Shown: positions 24,903 through 34,533 of the stretch, in pieces
Position numbering within the stretch: the stretch's first letter is position 1
How the letters are laid out: each line of letters begins with the position of its first letter
Source: Haladaptatus caseinilyticus
GTDB lineage: Archaea; Halobacteriota; Halobacteria; Halobacteriales; Haladaptataceae
DNA: 64,000 bases
NCBI RefSeq assembly: GCF_026248685.1
Contig: NZ_CP111038.1
Span: 62,001-126,000, forward strand
Reading direction: 5' to 3'
The notes under the pieces: model-generated
Told to the model about the DNA's origin: nothing
The model's input: the letters and a program-made list of their open reading frames with translations, nothing else
Database searches by the model: none
Made by a program: the position numbers and the translations under genes

Positions 24903-27900
24903 ATGCCCTATCTTGATCCTCTCATTGATAATACAGAGCGAACTCTGGAGGAAACATATAGAGACGTCATCTCCGAAAGCGAAGAGGTACGTATCGCAAC
25001 CGGCTATTTCTATCTCTCCGGCTTCGATCTGTTCAGAGACGACCTCAAGAAGCTCCTTGAGCCAGAGGAACTCGGTCACGCACCTCTGCGGATTATCATG
25101 GGGAGGCAGACAAATACACGAACAGTTGAAGAGATCGAAGAGGGTCAAAGTCTTCAGGAGCGTTTTCGAGAGGAATTCAAATCGGATATTGAGGCGCTCA
25201 ATAACGCACAGATGGGACGACTCGATCGACTTCGATACTTCATCGAACGAGGGCTTGTCGATGTCCGGGTTCGAAACCCCGAGAAGGGATATTTTCATGC
25301 AAAGGGTGCATCTTTCAGGGAAGCGACAGACGACCCATCGATGCGAGAGGGAGATATAGATCGACGTGACCCGGCTGTTATCGTCGGATCATCCAATTTC
25401 ACCCAGAGCGGTCATCAGAACAACATCGAACTGAACCTCACGAGTGCAGATCCGCAGAAGGTCGAAGCGTTCGAGGACTGGTTCGATAACCAGTGGGCAA
25501 ACTCCGAGGAGTTCTCTCGGGAGATCATCCGAATCATTGAGAACAGTAGCAAGTACCAGAATTGGAAGGAATCCGAAAAAGAAGACGACACCAAAGAGGA
25601 TGAACGAGAACTCGGGACGTATATCGAACCGTTCGAGCTCTACAAGCTGATGGCCTACGACGCGCTCGGTGGGAGCGTCAGCAGCCGAGATAGCCCACTC
25701 TACTACTTCCAGACAATCGGATACGAAAGTGCCAGAGAGAAGCTTGCCAGGTACAACGGGTGTATCATCTCTGACTCAGTCGGTCTCGGGAAGTCCTTTA
25801 TCGGCAGTGAGCTGCTGCACGATTACCGCCAAGACGGGAAACGCTGTCTACTCATCGTCCCTGCAAACCTGGTCGAGCAGTGGACCGAATTGCTTCAAGC
25901 CGCGACTGACGAGAATGGTGACCCGTTCTTCGGGCTTCGAGTGGATAAGACACACCTCGATGTAATGAGTATCAGCAAGTTCCAGGACTATTCGTACGAA
26001 GAGGTGCAGGAACTCCGCGAGCAGTTCGACGTCTTGCTCATCGACGAGGCACACCGGTTCCGTAACTTCGGAAAGTGGCGTCCGAAACCCTCCGATGACG
26101 ATGATTACAAGGGGACGAGACGGCACGCCAACCTCCGTCTCCTTCGAGACAAGACGATGATTCTCTTGACGGCGACGCCACTGAACAACAGTGCGACCGA
26201 TCTGAAGAACCTCATCGGGCTGTTCACAGACAAAAACGAAATTCGAAACAAGGCAAACCTCGATTTCACCGCGTTCGACCGGTACATCGACATCGCAGAA
26301 CAACGGAAGCGAGTTGCCGCCGGGAAGGAACAGATGTCTCAAGATGAAGTAGAGGGACTGACTGAGCAACTTCAGAATGAATCCGGAGAGATATCGAAGA
26401 TTCTGAACGAGGTGATGGTCCTTCGAACTCGGAAGCACGTCAAAGAGACGCTCCTGAAGAAGGACGACGACTTGGAGATGAGTTTCAAACCTCCAAAAAT
26501 TCAGAAGGAAGAATACACGCTTCCTCCAGCATATCGCCCGGTCTACGATTCACTCCCGGAAGTGATGGACGCGCTTCACCTGCCACACATCACCATCAAA
26601 AATCCGCAGGCGGGCAGTACGCTGAAGGCACTCTACAAACTGAACCTGCTCAAACGCCTCGAATCGTCGACGTTCGCGTTCGTCCAAAGTATCGAGACGC
26701 TATACGAGAGTGAACAGGGCCTCCTTGCAGTTCTCAACTCCCTGCCCGATGAGGAGAGCATTGACACCCTTCGGACCATTCAGGATGGCGGCGGGGCAGT
26801 CACACTCGATGACTACGTACAAGACGGCGAAGCCGCAGAAGATCTAGCACAAACGCTCGAAGAGTTCGGGTTCGATGCAGATTCACTCCGATCTGGCGAT
26901 GGAGACTCCAGCGACGAACTTGCGGACTTGACTGTCGCAGAGGTGAAGGCGCGTGTCTACGAGGACCTTGCACTCCTTTCGTACTTCCTTCAGCTGTTCA
27001 TCGCTGACGTTGCGAAGGATGCAGACAACCTCAACGACCACTCTGTTCACGTTCGCCAGTGGCTCGGGAAAAACCACGTCGGATTCATTCCCGATGTCCC
27101 TGAGGACGAAGTCGATCCGTTGCTCTTCCCGAGTCAGAACCTCGCTGAGGTAACTACGGAGACGAAAGACTTCTACGATGCAATCTTCCGGCTCCGTGAC
27201 TTCCGTGACCCGAAGATAGACCGACTGAATGGTGTCCTCGCAGGATATGACAACAAAGTTCTCGTGTTTACGCAGTACCGCGCGACTGCTGACTACGTCT
27301 TCCGGACGCTTCTCGAAGACCCTGACTCACCGCTCACAGAGCAGAACAGCACCGTCATCAAAGGCGGAGACGACGACAAACAAGAGAAGATTCGCCGTTT
27401 TGCTCCTGACGCATACGGCTATCGTGAAACACTCGAACGGACTGGCGATGGAGAATTGCAGTATGTCGTCGCCACCGACACGCTCAGTGAGGGTGTGAAC
27501 CTGCAGGACGTTCACACTGTCATCAACTACGACCTTCCGTGGAACCCAATGCGTATCGTCCAGCGTGTCGGTCGCATCGACCGCATCGGGAGTACCGCTG
27601 ACAAGCACGTCCACAACTTCTACCCCGACGGCGACATCGAGGCGGCTATCAAGCTCCTCAAACGCCTCCAAGCGAAGATCAACGACATCGCCCTCATTGT
27701 CGGGAAAGAGAACAACATCCTCGACCCGAACGAAGACGAGATTCTGGAAAAGGCTGGCGTCAAGACGCAGAAGACGATTGGCGAACTCGAACTCGATGAG
27801 ATCAAAGACACACTCCAACGCTCTCGTGAGGTTGACGACTACAACGATCTCGATGATACGTCGAAGAATCCCCTCCTGCGGAGTGCAGGCAGTGATGAGG

Positions 27901-28694
27901 ACGAAGCGTTCGAGCGCCTGATGCTCAAACAGGAGTTGAACGACGACTACGGACTTGGAGAAGAAGACTTCGAGTACGCAGAGGAGTACTTCGAAACCGC
28001 TCCGAAAGACCGCGACCTGTTGTACACAAATGTCGTCGATTCCGAGAGTGGGCACGCACCGGGGGTCTTCGGCCTCGCACACCTCTGGTTCGATGACGAG
28101 TCTGATGCACCACTTGGCCGAACCCGGCGGGCGCTCTACTCGAAGCGCACTGGGAAAGATGTGGACGAGGTGAGCGCGATTCGGTCGCTCAAGATTAACC
28201 CCGACACAAAGGGTCGAAAGATGACTAGTCACGACAAGCGATACCTCGAAGAACGCAATGCTATCGAAGGGGTTGTCGAGAGACGTATCGAGGAAGCAAA
28301 GCAGGGACTCATCGGAACGAAATTCGAGGAAGGAGACGACTATTCAGTCGAGCAGGAGAAAATCATCTCCTACCTGCGGCACCTCAAGCGAAATTCGTCT
28401 GGTGAATTAGCAAAACCAGTTGATGGGCACACCGAGATTTCGGAGGTTGCAACAATCGTCTTGGAGCGCGTCAAGGAGGTCAAACTGAAGAATACTGACG
28501 AGGATCGAATCCTTCGTGAGACGTTCCGTCAAGAGGACAAGGGACTTGGAGAGTGGGACCTTGACGAGTTCTTCGAGACGTTGGTAGATTTCCTCGATGA
28601 GAATATTGAAGATTCGACCGAGTACCAGTCGAAATTGGCAGGGACAGGTGATGTAGATGCCCGTGTTCTCTGTTGGGGCGTGTTGAATCGGTAG
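24903..28694 (+). CDS. PLD-nuclease/SNF2-helicase fusion, putative defence protein
   Basis: 1263 residues. N-terminal phospholipase D-type nuclease: VRIATGYFYLSGFDLF, then FHAKGASF (about residue 130) and VIVGSSNFTQSG (about 159-170), an HxK plus Ser/Asn set. Helicase domain 1: Walker A DSVGLGKS (about 290), DEAH box LLIDEAHRF (about 380), motif III TATPLNN (about 422). Helicase domain 2: VLVFTQYRATADYVF (about 783), SEGVNLQ (about 865), and QRVGRIDRIG (about 887). It resembles the large RapA/SNF2-like helicases of restriction-like systems (DISARM DrmD, type ISP). It converges with a large adenine methylase, so both probably act in one system: the methylase marks self, this protein translocates on and cuts unmodified DNA. 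Confidence 0.8.
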   Translation: MPYLDPLIDNTERTLEETYRDVISESEEVRIATGYFYLSGFDLFRDDLKKLLEPEELGHAPLRIIMGRQTNTRTVEEIEEGQSLQERFREEFKSDIEALNNAQMGRLDRLRYFIERGLVDVRVRNPEKGYFHAKGASFREATDDPSMREGDIDRRDPAVIVGSSNFTQSGHQNNIELNLTSADPQKVEAFEDWFDNQWANSEEFSREIIRIIENSSKYQNWKESEKEDDTKEDERELGTYIEPFELYKLMAYDALGGSVSSRDSPLYYFQTIGYESAREKLARYNGCIISDSVGLGKSFIGSELLHDYRQDGKRCLLIVPANLVEQWTELLQAATDENGDPFFGLRVDKTHLDVMSISKFQDYSYEEVQELREQFDVLLIDEAHRFRNFGKWRPKPSDDDDYKGTRRHANLRLLRDKTMILLTATPLNNSATDLKNLIGLFTDKNEIRNKANLDFTAFDRYIDIAEQRKRVAAGKEQMSQDEVEGLTEQLQNESGEISKILNEVMVLRTRKHVKETLLKKDDDLEMSFKPPKIQKEEYTLPPAYRPVYDSLPEVMDALHLPHITIKNPQAGSTLKALYKLNLLKRLESSTFAFVQSIETLYESEQGLLAVLNSLPDEESIDTLRTIQDGGGAVTLDDYVQDGEAAEDLAQTLEEFGFDADSLRSGDGDSSDELADLTVAEVKARVYEDLALLSYFLQLFIADVAKDADNLNDHSVHVRQWLGKNHVGFIPDVPEDEVDPLLFPSQNLAEVTTETKDFYDAIFRLRDFRDPKIDRLNGVLAGYDNKVLVFTQYRATADYVFRTLLEDPDSPLTEQNSTVIKGGDDDKQEKIRRFAPDAYGYRETLERTGDGELQYVVATDTLSEGVNLQDVHTVINYDLPWNPMRIVQRVGRIDRIGSTADKHVHNFYPDGDIEAAIKLLKRLQAKINDIALIVGKENNILDPNEDEILEKAGVKTQKTIGELELDEIKDTLQRSREVDDYNDLDDTSKNPLLRSAGSDEDEAFERLMLKQELNDDYGLGEEDFEYAEEYFETAPKDRDLLYTNVVDSESGHAPGVFGLAHLWFDDESDAPLGRTRRALYSKRTGKDVDEVSAIRSLKINPDTKGRKMTSHDKRYLEERNAIEGVVERRIEEAKQGLIGTKFEEGDDYSVEQEKIISYLRHLKRNSSGELAKPVDGHTEISEVATIVLERVKEVKLKNTDEDRILRETFRQEDKGLGEWDLDEFFETLVDFLDENIEDSTEYQSKLAGTGDVDARVLCWGVLNR

Positions 28695-28742
28695 TCGATT
28701 CGGAGGTTAACTAGTTTTCAGGAAAAAGAGTCCTTAGCCAAC

Positions 28743-31700
28743 TTACGGATGCGGGCCGGTTTCAGCGAGTTCATCGAACTTCTCGAAGACGAGGTCAAAA
28801 TATTCTTCAGTCATTCGGCGGGGGTTGCTCACTCGATGGAAGTCTTCAAGGACGAACTCAGTGTCTCGTCGATTCAGTCCGTAGGCATGGAACGCCGCCG
28901 CGTCGATTTCGGCTTGCAGTCGCATTCGTTCGTCTTCGTCGGTTGCCGGTTCGATACCTCCGAGACGTTCGCGCATCTCGGCAAAGGCGTCTCCATAGCA
29001 GTTGAGGCGGGCAGCACGTTCAGAGATGTAGTGGAACCAGTCGTCGCCGTCGGTGAGACGGGGCATTTGGGATTCCTCGAATTTGTACTTGACAATATGT
29101 GCGTCAACTTTCGTTCGCAACAGGAAATCAAACGGAATGCTGTTGAGTAGACCCAATGCGACAAACAGTTCGTTATCAGAGAAGACACGACTGTAGGCAC
29201 TGTGCATCGGATAAGTTCCGAGATCGTCCTTATCTGGATCTACCTTGAACGGTCGAACAGTATGGAGTGTATGGACTGCAACAGACTCTTTGGGAACCAC
29301 CCCTGCGATGAGTGTTCTCTCGTCGGTTGCACGCGCAATTTCACGGAGAACGATTCGGTACTCAGTAGAGTCCAAGAGAACGTCTTCGGGAGAGAGTTCT
29401 TGTCGGTCGAACTCTTCAGTGAGCAGGTCGTTGACGAATCCCTTCTGTGACCGAGTATTCAAATGACTAAATTCAGCATCGTTAGAGAACTTGTTGTAGA
29501 TGGCTTTTTTGAGGCTGATGTCGTCGTCACGGGAACGGAAGTTCTTCCCGCGAATGCGAGCCTTTGCACTCTTTTCTTCGGAGACGTCCTCGTCAACACT
29601 CCAAAGAGAAATGTCTTCTAGGCCTCGCACAAACTCGCTATCGTAAGCGAACTGGAAGACATTCTTTCCTTGGTAGACTGGGAAATCTCCGTCTTCTTTA
29701 TTCTCTACGAAGCGGTCAGAATCCCCTGCACGGTGCAATTCAGCATACAGCGAAGCGTACCATGTGCTATCTATGTCTTCAGATACGGGGGGGTGTTCTA
29801 GAATTTTTGAAAGTACGTCTACCTCGGCTTTTGTTTCGATGTTAGGGAAGATCCGTGCTTGAGGAGAGTAGTTCTTAAGCACTTTTGATGGAATCTCAAA
29901 CGATTTCTGATTGATGTTCTGGAGAACGTTCACCGAGGTCTGGTGGAAGACTCCGTGAACAGAGTCAGTCGAGCCACTATTCTGTAGGGTTACAATACCG
30001 AAATTGTATCGGCTATCTATCGCTGGGAAAATGCCGCGGTTTTCAAAGCCAATCACATTCTGGACTGTCGACTCTTCCAGAGCGTGAAGTCTGAGGTCTT
30101 TCCCTGCTGCTCCGTTGAAAATCACCCCGGGAAGGATTTGTGCAACGTATCCATCCTCAGAGATAATATCGAAGACCCGTTCAAAGAAGAGCATCGAGAG
30201 GTCGTTTTCGTTGCCGACAGCCCGCCCATCAACCTCCGGGTTTTGGAGCTTGTACTGACCACCGTCGTTGAAATATTTCGCTCGACGTGCCATCTCTTTT
30301 TGATGTTTGTCCCACCCCTCAGCAATGGATGAGTCTTCAAGCAACTCCTCCATCTTCGAATCCTTGTCCTCTGGCATCCGAGTTCGGAAGGTTTCATCGA
30401 ATTTGGAGAAGTAATCGTCACGATTGGAAGTAAGCACGTCCCATGGGGGGTTTCCGATAATCACATCGAACCCCCCGTCTCGGTATACCGTTGCAAATTC
30501 CAAAACCCAGTGGAATGGACTGTATGCCTTTAATTCTTCAGCAGAAACATCGTTAATCCCCGTATCGCTGAACTGCTTCAGAACTTTCTCATTGAGCGTT
30601 TGACTGTGCGTATCGATTCGAGACTCGGCTAGGTTTCGTGCATTTGCTGCATCTGATCCAGTAGTTGCACTACGATGTCGCTCAACGGCATCAATGATGT
30701 CCTCATACAGATCCTTCACACTGACACCAATGCCTTCTCCAAAGTTCGATAACGCGGCGTCGCCCTGTTCCTCACGAGCGACTTCCATGATTTCTGTAAA
30801 CCCAATTAGAGAGTTCCCCTGCCGAATGTTGAAGTCAATATTCGGGAGCGGCTCGACTTCCTTCGGATTGTTTTCAATGTCAGCGACCATCGATAACCAC
30901 AGGCGGAGCTTACAGATCTCAACTGCGCCGTCGTCGATGTCGACGCCATAGAGGTTGTGGAGGATAATCTGCTTCTTCGCGTACAGGGTCACGGTCCCAT
31001 CCGTCGCGTCGATAGTGTCTAACTCATTTTCTATTCGACCGGGGAGTTCCCACGGACGGTCGTCACGAAGGGCTTGGAAATACTCCAAGCACTGGAGATA
31101 CACGTCGAGAAGAACCTCCTGTGCGGCCAAGAGAAATGCCCCACTGCCGACTGCGGGGTCGAGAACGCGGAGTTTCTTCAGCGCATCGAAGTAGAGGGTC
31201 TGGACGTGGTCTTGATTCACGGCCTCGAGGTTCACCGTTTGGGCAACGCCGCCGTCCGCCACAACGGGCGTATCACTCTGACTGGCCGAAGCCACATCGA
31301 GTGAGAAAATGTCGTCGATCGCGTCGTAGTCAGTCCCGTGTTCTTCGTTCACCCGGTCAAGGAGCCACGGATGGACGGTTCGTCGGGACATAAAGCCGGT
31401 AATCTCTTCAGGCGTGTAGTACGCGCCCATCTCCTTCTGGTTGACTGTCTGCTCGAAGATGTGCCCCAAGATGGCGGGCGAGAGGTTCTTCGGGTCCACG
31501 ATGTCGAGCCGTTCGTCCACGTTCCAGTTCCAGTCTGAGAGGAAGTCGAGAATCTTTCCGAAGAGTTCTGCCGTCTGTTCGGGGGAGTCTCCGAGCCTGG
31601 CGTCTTCGAACTCCTCTTCGATGGGGTTCTTGCTGAACAGGCCGCCGTTGAGGTAGGGGAGGACGCCGAAGTCGTCGTCCTTCTTCCCTTCTGCGAGGAT

Positions 31701-32060
31701 CTCGAAGAACAGCGGTTCGTAGAACTCCTCGTACACGTCTCCCTTCGCGTCGAACTCTTCGTGCTTCTCGTGGAGGTAGTCAGACTCGTAGTCGAGCAGA
31801 CCCTTCTTTTGGATAAAGTAGAGAAAGATCATCCGGTCGAGCGTAACCTGCACGTAGCGCTGTTTAGCGTCGCCACGGTCATCATCGATACCAGCGACCT
31901 CTTGGACGAGTTCGGTTCGGAGTTTCTCGAAATCCTCGTAGAAATCGTTGACAACCTGCTTTGTATCGTAGAGAGAATCAAAAATTGTCTCAGGTTTGTT
32001 GAACTCGATGGCGTTGAGTTTCTGGAGGATGGTGTTTTTGTCCCCGTGAGTGCTCGTCAT
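28743..32060 (-). CDS. Large N6-adenine DNA methyltransferase, Eco57I/PglX-like
   Basis: 1105 residues from ATG 32060 (a longer frame to 32216 adds non-conserved residues). Methylase motifs: EMGAYYTPEEITGFM, then motif I LDPAVGSGAFLLAAQ (SAM binding, about 31130-31165) and motif IV GNPPWD (about 30445-30465). The C-terminal 400 residues would hold target recognition. The N-terminus shows no clear D...ExK nuclease motif, so it is probably a modification enzyme rather than a self-contained type IIG enzyme. Its 3' end meets the PLD-SNF2 gene 48 bases away. Its architecture resembles PglX of BREX, but pglZ and brxC are absent. Confidence 0.82.
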   Translation of the reverse strand: MTSTHGDKNTILQKLNAIEFNKPETIFDSLYDTKQVVNDFYEDFEKLRTELVQEVAGIDDDRGDAKQRYVQVTLDRMIFLYFIQKKGLLDYESDYLHEKHEEFDAKGDVYEEFYEPLFFEILAEGKKDDDFGVLPYLNGGLFSKNPIEEEFEDARLGDSPEQTAELFGKILDFLSDWNWNVDERLDIVDPKNLSPAILGHIFEQTVNQKEMGAYYTPEEITGFMSRRTVHPWLLDRVNEEHGTDYDAIDDIFSLDVASASQSDTPVVADGGVAQTVNLEAVNQDHVQTLYFDALKKLRVLDPAVGSGAFLLAAQEVLLDVYLQCLEYFQALRDDRPWELPGRIENELDTIDATDGTVTLYAKKQIILHNLYGVDIDDGAVEICKLRLWLSMVADIENNPKEVEPLPNIDFNIRQGNSLIGFTEIMEVAREEQGDAALSNFGEGIGVSVKDLYEDIIDAVERHRSATTGSDAANARNLAESRIDTHSQTLNEKVLKQFSDTGINDVSAEELKAYSPFHWVLEFATVYRDGGFDVIIGNPPWDVLTSNRDDYFSKFDETFRTRMPEDKDSKMEELLEDSSIAEGWDKHQKEMARRAKYFNDGGQYKLQNPEVDGRAVGNENDLSMLFFERVFDIISEDGYVAQILPGVIFNGAAGKDLRLHALEESTVQNVIGFENRGIFPAIDSRYNFGIVTLQNSGSTDSVHGVFHQTSVNVLQNINQKSFEIPSKVLKNYSPQARIFPNIETKAEVDVLSKILEHPPVSEDIDSTWYASLYAELHRAGDSDRFVENKEDGDFPVYQGKNVFQFAYDSEFVRGLEDISLWSVDEDVSEEKSAKARIRGKNFRSRDDDISLKKAIYNKFSNDAEFSHLNTRSQKGFVNDLLTEEFDRQELSPEDVLLDSTEYRIVLREIARATDERTLIAGVVPKESVAVHTLHTVRPFKVDPDKDDLGTYPMHSAYSRVFSDNELFVALGLLNSIPFDFLLRTKVDAHIVKYKFEESQMPRLTDGDDWFHYISERAARLNCYGDAFAEMRERLGGIEPATDEDERMRLQAEIDAAAFHAYGLNRRDTEFVLEDFHRVSNPRRMTEEYFDLVFEKFDELAETGPHP

Positions 32061-32148
32061 CTGTTCTTTCGAGAACGAAAGTTGCTGGTACTTCGTCCGT
32101 CCGTGAGCGTCCCACTTAGAATATGGATTTCTTTCATTTGTCGTCGGA

Positions 32149-32379
32149 TTGGATGTAGTATTCCTGACTATACTGCCCAAAATAGGAATCATACTGCTGG
32201 TAGCATCAGTTCTCACATTTATACTACGGTATTATCCTGTCTATAGAGAATTGCGTCTGTATCGAGCAATGGCAACTAGTAATACTCAAGATGAAAATGA
32301 TCGCACTATAAGAATTTTTGACATATTTGTGCTATTTGTCGTGATTTCTTATATGGTTTATAGATATAAAATAAATTAG
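32149..32379 (+). CDS. Possible small two-helix membrane protein
   Basis: 76 residues from a TTG, AT-rich, with two hydrophobic stretches (ILPKIGIILLVASVLTFIL and IFDIFVLFVVISYMVY). Its 5' end overlaps the discarded N-terminal extension of the methylase on the other strand. It has no ATG before the second half, so it is uncertain; AT-rich sequence can give membrane-like frames by chance. Confidence 0.3.
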   Translation: MDVVFLTILPKIGIILLVASVLTFILRYYPVYRELRLYRAMATSNTQDENDRTIRIFDIFVLFVVISYMVYRYKIN

Positions 32380-32406
32380 AATTCTGGATAGTTCCAAAAT
32401 AATAAT

Positions 32407-32613
32407 TTATTCTTTGCAAGTAACTTCTTGAATCTCATCGAAAACCTCTGGAAGCCACTCACGTAGAACGATAATGTCATCCTCGAATTTCTTCCGAACG
32501 CGATTCCTTACAAGTGATTCCACTTTGTAGCGGTAGTTATCAGATACGTCTACCTCTCCGGTAATAATGTCTCGCTCTCGTTGAGTCATTAGTGCGCGGC
32601 CTTCGTTAGTCAT
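32407..32613 (-). CDS. Small conserved haloarchaeal plasmid/virus protein
   Basis: 68 residues from ATG 32613, highly charged (TNEGRALMTQRERDIITGEV, then YRYKVESLVRNRVRKKFEDD). The pattern of an N-terminal RERD segment and basic R-N-R-V-R-K region is common in short haloarchaeal virus and plasmid proteins; it may bind DNA. A 30-base palindrome lies about 55 bases upstream. Function not known. Confidence 0.6.
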   Translation of the reverse strand: MTNEGRALMTQRERDIITGEVDVSDNYRYKVESLVRNRVRKKFEDDIIVLREWLPEVFDEIQEVTCKE

Positions 32614-32666
32614 TCTTATTTCCAATTTCTCTCTCCCATGTTAAGTCTCTCTTGGTATTTCGTATA

Positions 32667-32696
32667 TACTAAATTTGGTGTATACCATATTTAGTA
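32667..32696. promoter_or_regulatory. 30-base imperfect palindrome between divergent genes
   Basis: Outer arms TACTAAAT (32667-32674) and ATTTAGTA (32689-32696) are perfect; the inner TTGGTGTATACCA half is nearly symmetric, giving 26 of 30 matching positions. It lies between the divergent small gene at 32407 and the five-gene plasmid operon at 32872. Possible operator or centromere-like site. Confidence 0.6.
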
Positions 32697-32871
32697 AATA
32701 CTAAGTGGACGGCTAGTAGACATACTACCAAGAAGCGCGGGACGCCTTCCCAGAAAGGCCGGTGGTAGGACACCGACCGCGCTTCGGACCACACCGAAGC
32801 ATGACTAGCAATACCCTTTCCGTAGAAAAACGCATCGACTACCAACCACTTTGTATCGGAGGACACGACTA
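32697..32871. other. Leader region of the plasmid operon
   Basis: 175 bases with GC-rich self-complementary stretches (gaagcgcgggacgcc...ccgcgcttc, about 32731-32787) and an AGGAGG-like element (32857-32862) that fixes the start of the next gene. Structured leader is likely; no small gene is evident. Confidence 0.4.
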
Positions 32872-33363
32872 ATGGCGTCCTTCGACGAGAAACCCAACGG
32901 CGGACTCCTCTCCCTTGAGGCCCAATTCGGCGAGAAAGTCTTCCACCCCATCAAGCGCCTCGAACCCACACCCGAAACTGCCGCCCAGGACCCCGACCAA
33001 CCCACACCCACTACCGACGAGCCAATCACCCGCGCATACCTCGTCGAACTTCGCGTGGGCTTTCAAACCCGAACCAAGACCACCAACCAAGACCCCTACC
33101 TGTACTGCATCTACGCCACGCCGGACTGCCAGCAATTTTTCGAACGTCGCTGCCCGATCGACTACGGCGAGGCGGGCTTCCAGATTCCCGAGGACACCGA
33201 CACCTACCGGTCGGTCGCCACCACCAAAACGGGCAATCCGAAGCTCCCCTCCACACCACCGGGTGAAACCCACGCCAATACCCGCGCACACTACCAGCGT
33301 ATCCTCGCACGGTGCTACGACATCGACGCCACCACCCACACTACAACTGAGGTACCCGTGTAG
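32872..33363 (+). CDS. Haloarchaeal plasmid protein of unknown function, first of five
   Basis: 163 residues from ATG 32872, preceded by ggagg (32858-32862). Beta-rich middle (AYLVELRVGFQTRTKTTNQD, then YLYCIYATPDCQQFFERRCP) with a CxnC pair. Pro/Thr-rich linker segments are typical for halophiles. I recognise no enzyme motif. It opens the GC-richer operon that runs with short overlaps to 35389, a set that looks like the conserved backbone of a haloarchaeal plasmid. Confidence 0.6.
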   Translation: MASFDEKPNGGLLSLEAQFGEKVFHPIKRLEPTPETAAQDPDQPTPTTDEPITRAYLVELRVGFQTRTKTTNQDPYLYCIYATPDCQQFFERRCPIDYGEAGFQIPEDTDTYRSVATTKTGNPKLPSTPPGETHANTRAHYQRILARCYDIDATTHTTTEVPV

Positions 33364-33419
33364 ATGTACCCCACCGAACGCCCTTCCCAAAGAGCGCCAG
33401 CCATCGGCGGTGATGGCCG

Positions 33420-33800
33420 ATGACCCGCACGTCCACCTCGATCACCGCCGAGGAGATCGACGACACGTTCGAACGCTGTCCGCACTGTGGCACCTATGCG
33501 GTGCAGATCACCGACTCCCATTACTGTGACACCCAGTTCACAAGCAACCTCACCGACGCCGAACGCGATCAGCGCATCGCTGCCGACCCCTATCCTGCCG
33601 ATGAGACGGTCGCTATCGTCGATCAATTTGTAGGCGACGCCTTCGCCTATCACGAACTCGACGCAGACGACGACCCACACTGTACGCTGCAGACCGACAA
33701 CCCACTCGCCTATTGCACTCGTGAAGCGGCACAGGACGACCAGTACGCACCGTGCCAGCTCTGTCAGCGCCTTCGCGAAAAACGGGAGGGAGACCAATGA
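33420..33800 (+). CDS. Zinc-ribbon-containing plasmid protein
   Basis: 126 residues with a CPHCGTYAVQITDSHYC zinc-ribbon-like knuckle near the start and a second set (HCTLQ...YCTRE...CQLCQRL) at the end, so probably two zinc sites. Function unknown. Its stop overlaps the ATG of the next gene (ATGA at 33797), giving coupled translation. Compact zinc proteins of this type often bind nucleic acid. Confidence 0.6.
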   Translation: MTRTSTSITAEEIDDTFERCPHCGTYAVQITDSHYCDTQFTSNLTDAERDQRIAADPYPADETVAIVDQFVGDAFAYHELDADDDPHCTLQTDNPLAYCTREAAQDDQYAPCQLCQRLREKREGDQ

Positions 33801-34129
33801 CCGACCGAGAGATGGTGCTCGCCATAGAGTGTGCAGATCCGATCCAAATTCACACCGAGCAACGCACGCTCACGGGCGTGGTCTATCAGTGTGAGCATTC
33901 GGAACCCGAACTCACCTGTCGTGGGCCAGAGCCGGGCGAGCACGTCCTGTACGTCGCCACCCCAACCCACGACCTGTATCGCCTGCTGTTCGCCTACTAC
34001 GACAAAATCGAGCATACCGAAACCACACTCGAACACTACGATCTCTCGCCAAATGGTCGGTACACCTGGCTTCGGACGGGTGCGCAGGTCGAGTGCATCA
34101 CCAACCCGAAGGGAGGTGAGCAGGCGTGA
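33797..34129 (+). CDS. Small plasmid protein of unknown function
   Basis: 110 residues from ATG 33797, beta-rich (IQIHTEQRTLTGVVYQCEHS, then EHVLYVATPTHDLYRLLF). No recognised domain. Overlaps both neighbours by four bases, so it is clearly part of the operon. Confidence 0.55.
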   Translation: MTDREMVLAIECADPIQIHTEQRTLTGVVYQCEHSEPELTCRGPEPGEHVLYVATPTHDLYRLLFAYYDKIEHTETTLEHYDLSPNGRYTWLRTGAQVECITNPKGGEQA

Positions 34130-34533
34130 GTACCGACCAACACGCGATCATCCCCAAGCCATTGAATCCGCGCGATGCCGACGGACTTGTCCAGCAGCTT
34201 GCACCAGGAGATCGCGTTCGCATTACCACGACTGAGTTGCCACGAACGATTTGCACGGTCCAAGAGACACGCCCCATCACGAGCCACGCTCCACAGCTCG
34301 TCCTAACAGCGCCACCGATGACGACGACGGCACAGGACGACAGCCAGCAAGCCACCTTCCACTGCACGGCCACCCACGCCGATTCGCCCATGACTGTTCT
34401 CGAGTACATCCACACCGCCACTGACACGACTGCCCGCTGTCTCGGGTCGCTCACTACCATTGCGCACTTCCCGCGACTCTCCACGCCAACAGAGGACATT
34501 GCGGCCACAGCGGAGGTGGCTGCCAATGAGTAA
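34126..34533 (+). CDS. Small plasmid protein of unknown function, GTG start
   Basis: 135 residues from GTG 34126 within the GTGA overlap. The N-terminal LNPRDADGLVQQLAPGDRVR, then ITTTELPRTICTVQETRP suggests a small beta-barrel; the rest is Thr-rich. Overlaps the coiled-coil gene by 8 bases. Confidence 0.55.
   Translation: MSTDQHAIIPKPLNPRDADGLVQQLAPGDRVRITTTELPRTICTVQETRPITSHAPQLVLTAPPMTTTAQDDSQQATFHCTATHADSPMTVLEYIHTATDTTARCLGSLTTIAHFPRLSTPTEDIAATAEVAANE

Noticed and set aside
27327-28232. 301-codon antisense frame in the PLD-SNF2 gene
   Set aside because: Antisense shadow of a well-supported gene with complete helicase motifs.
24903-32060. Complete DISARM or BREX system
   Set aside because: Only a helicase and a methylase are present; drmA/drmB, pglZ and brxC counterparts were not found in the window.
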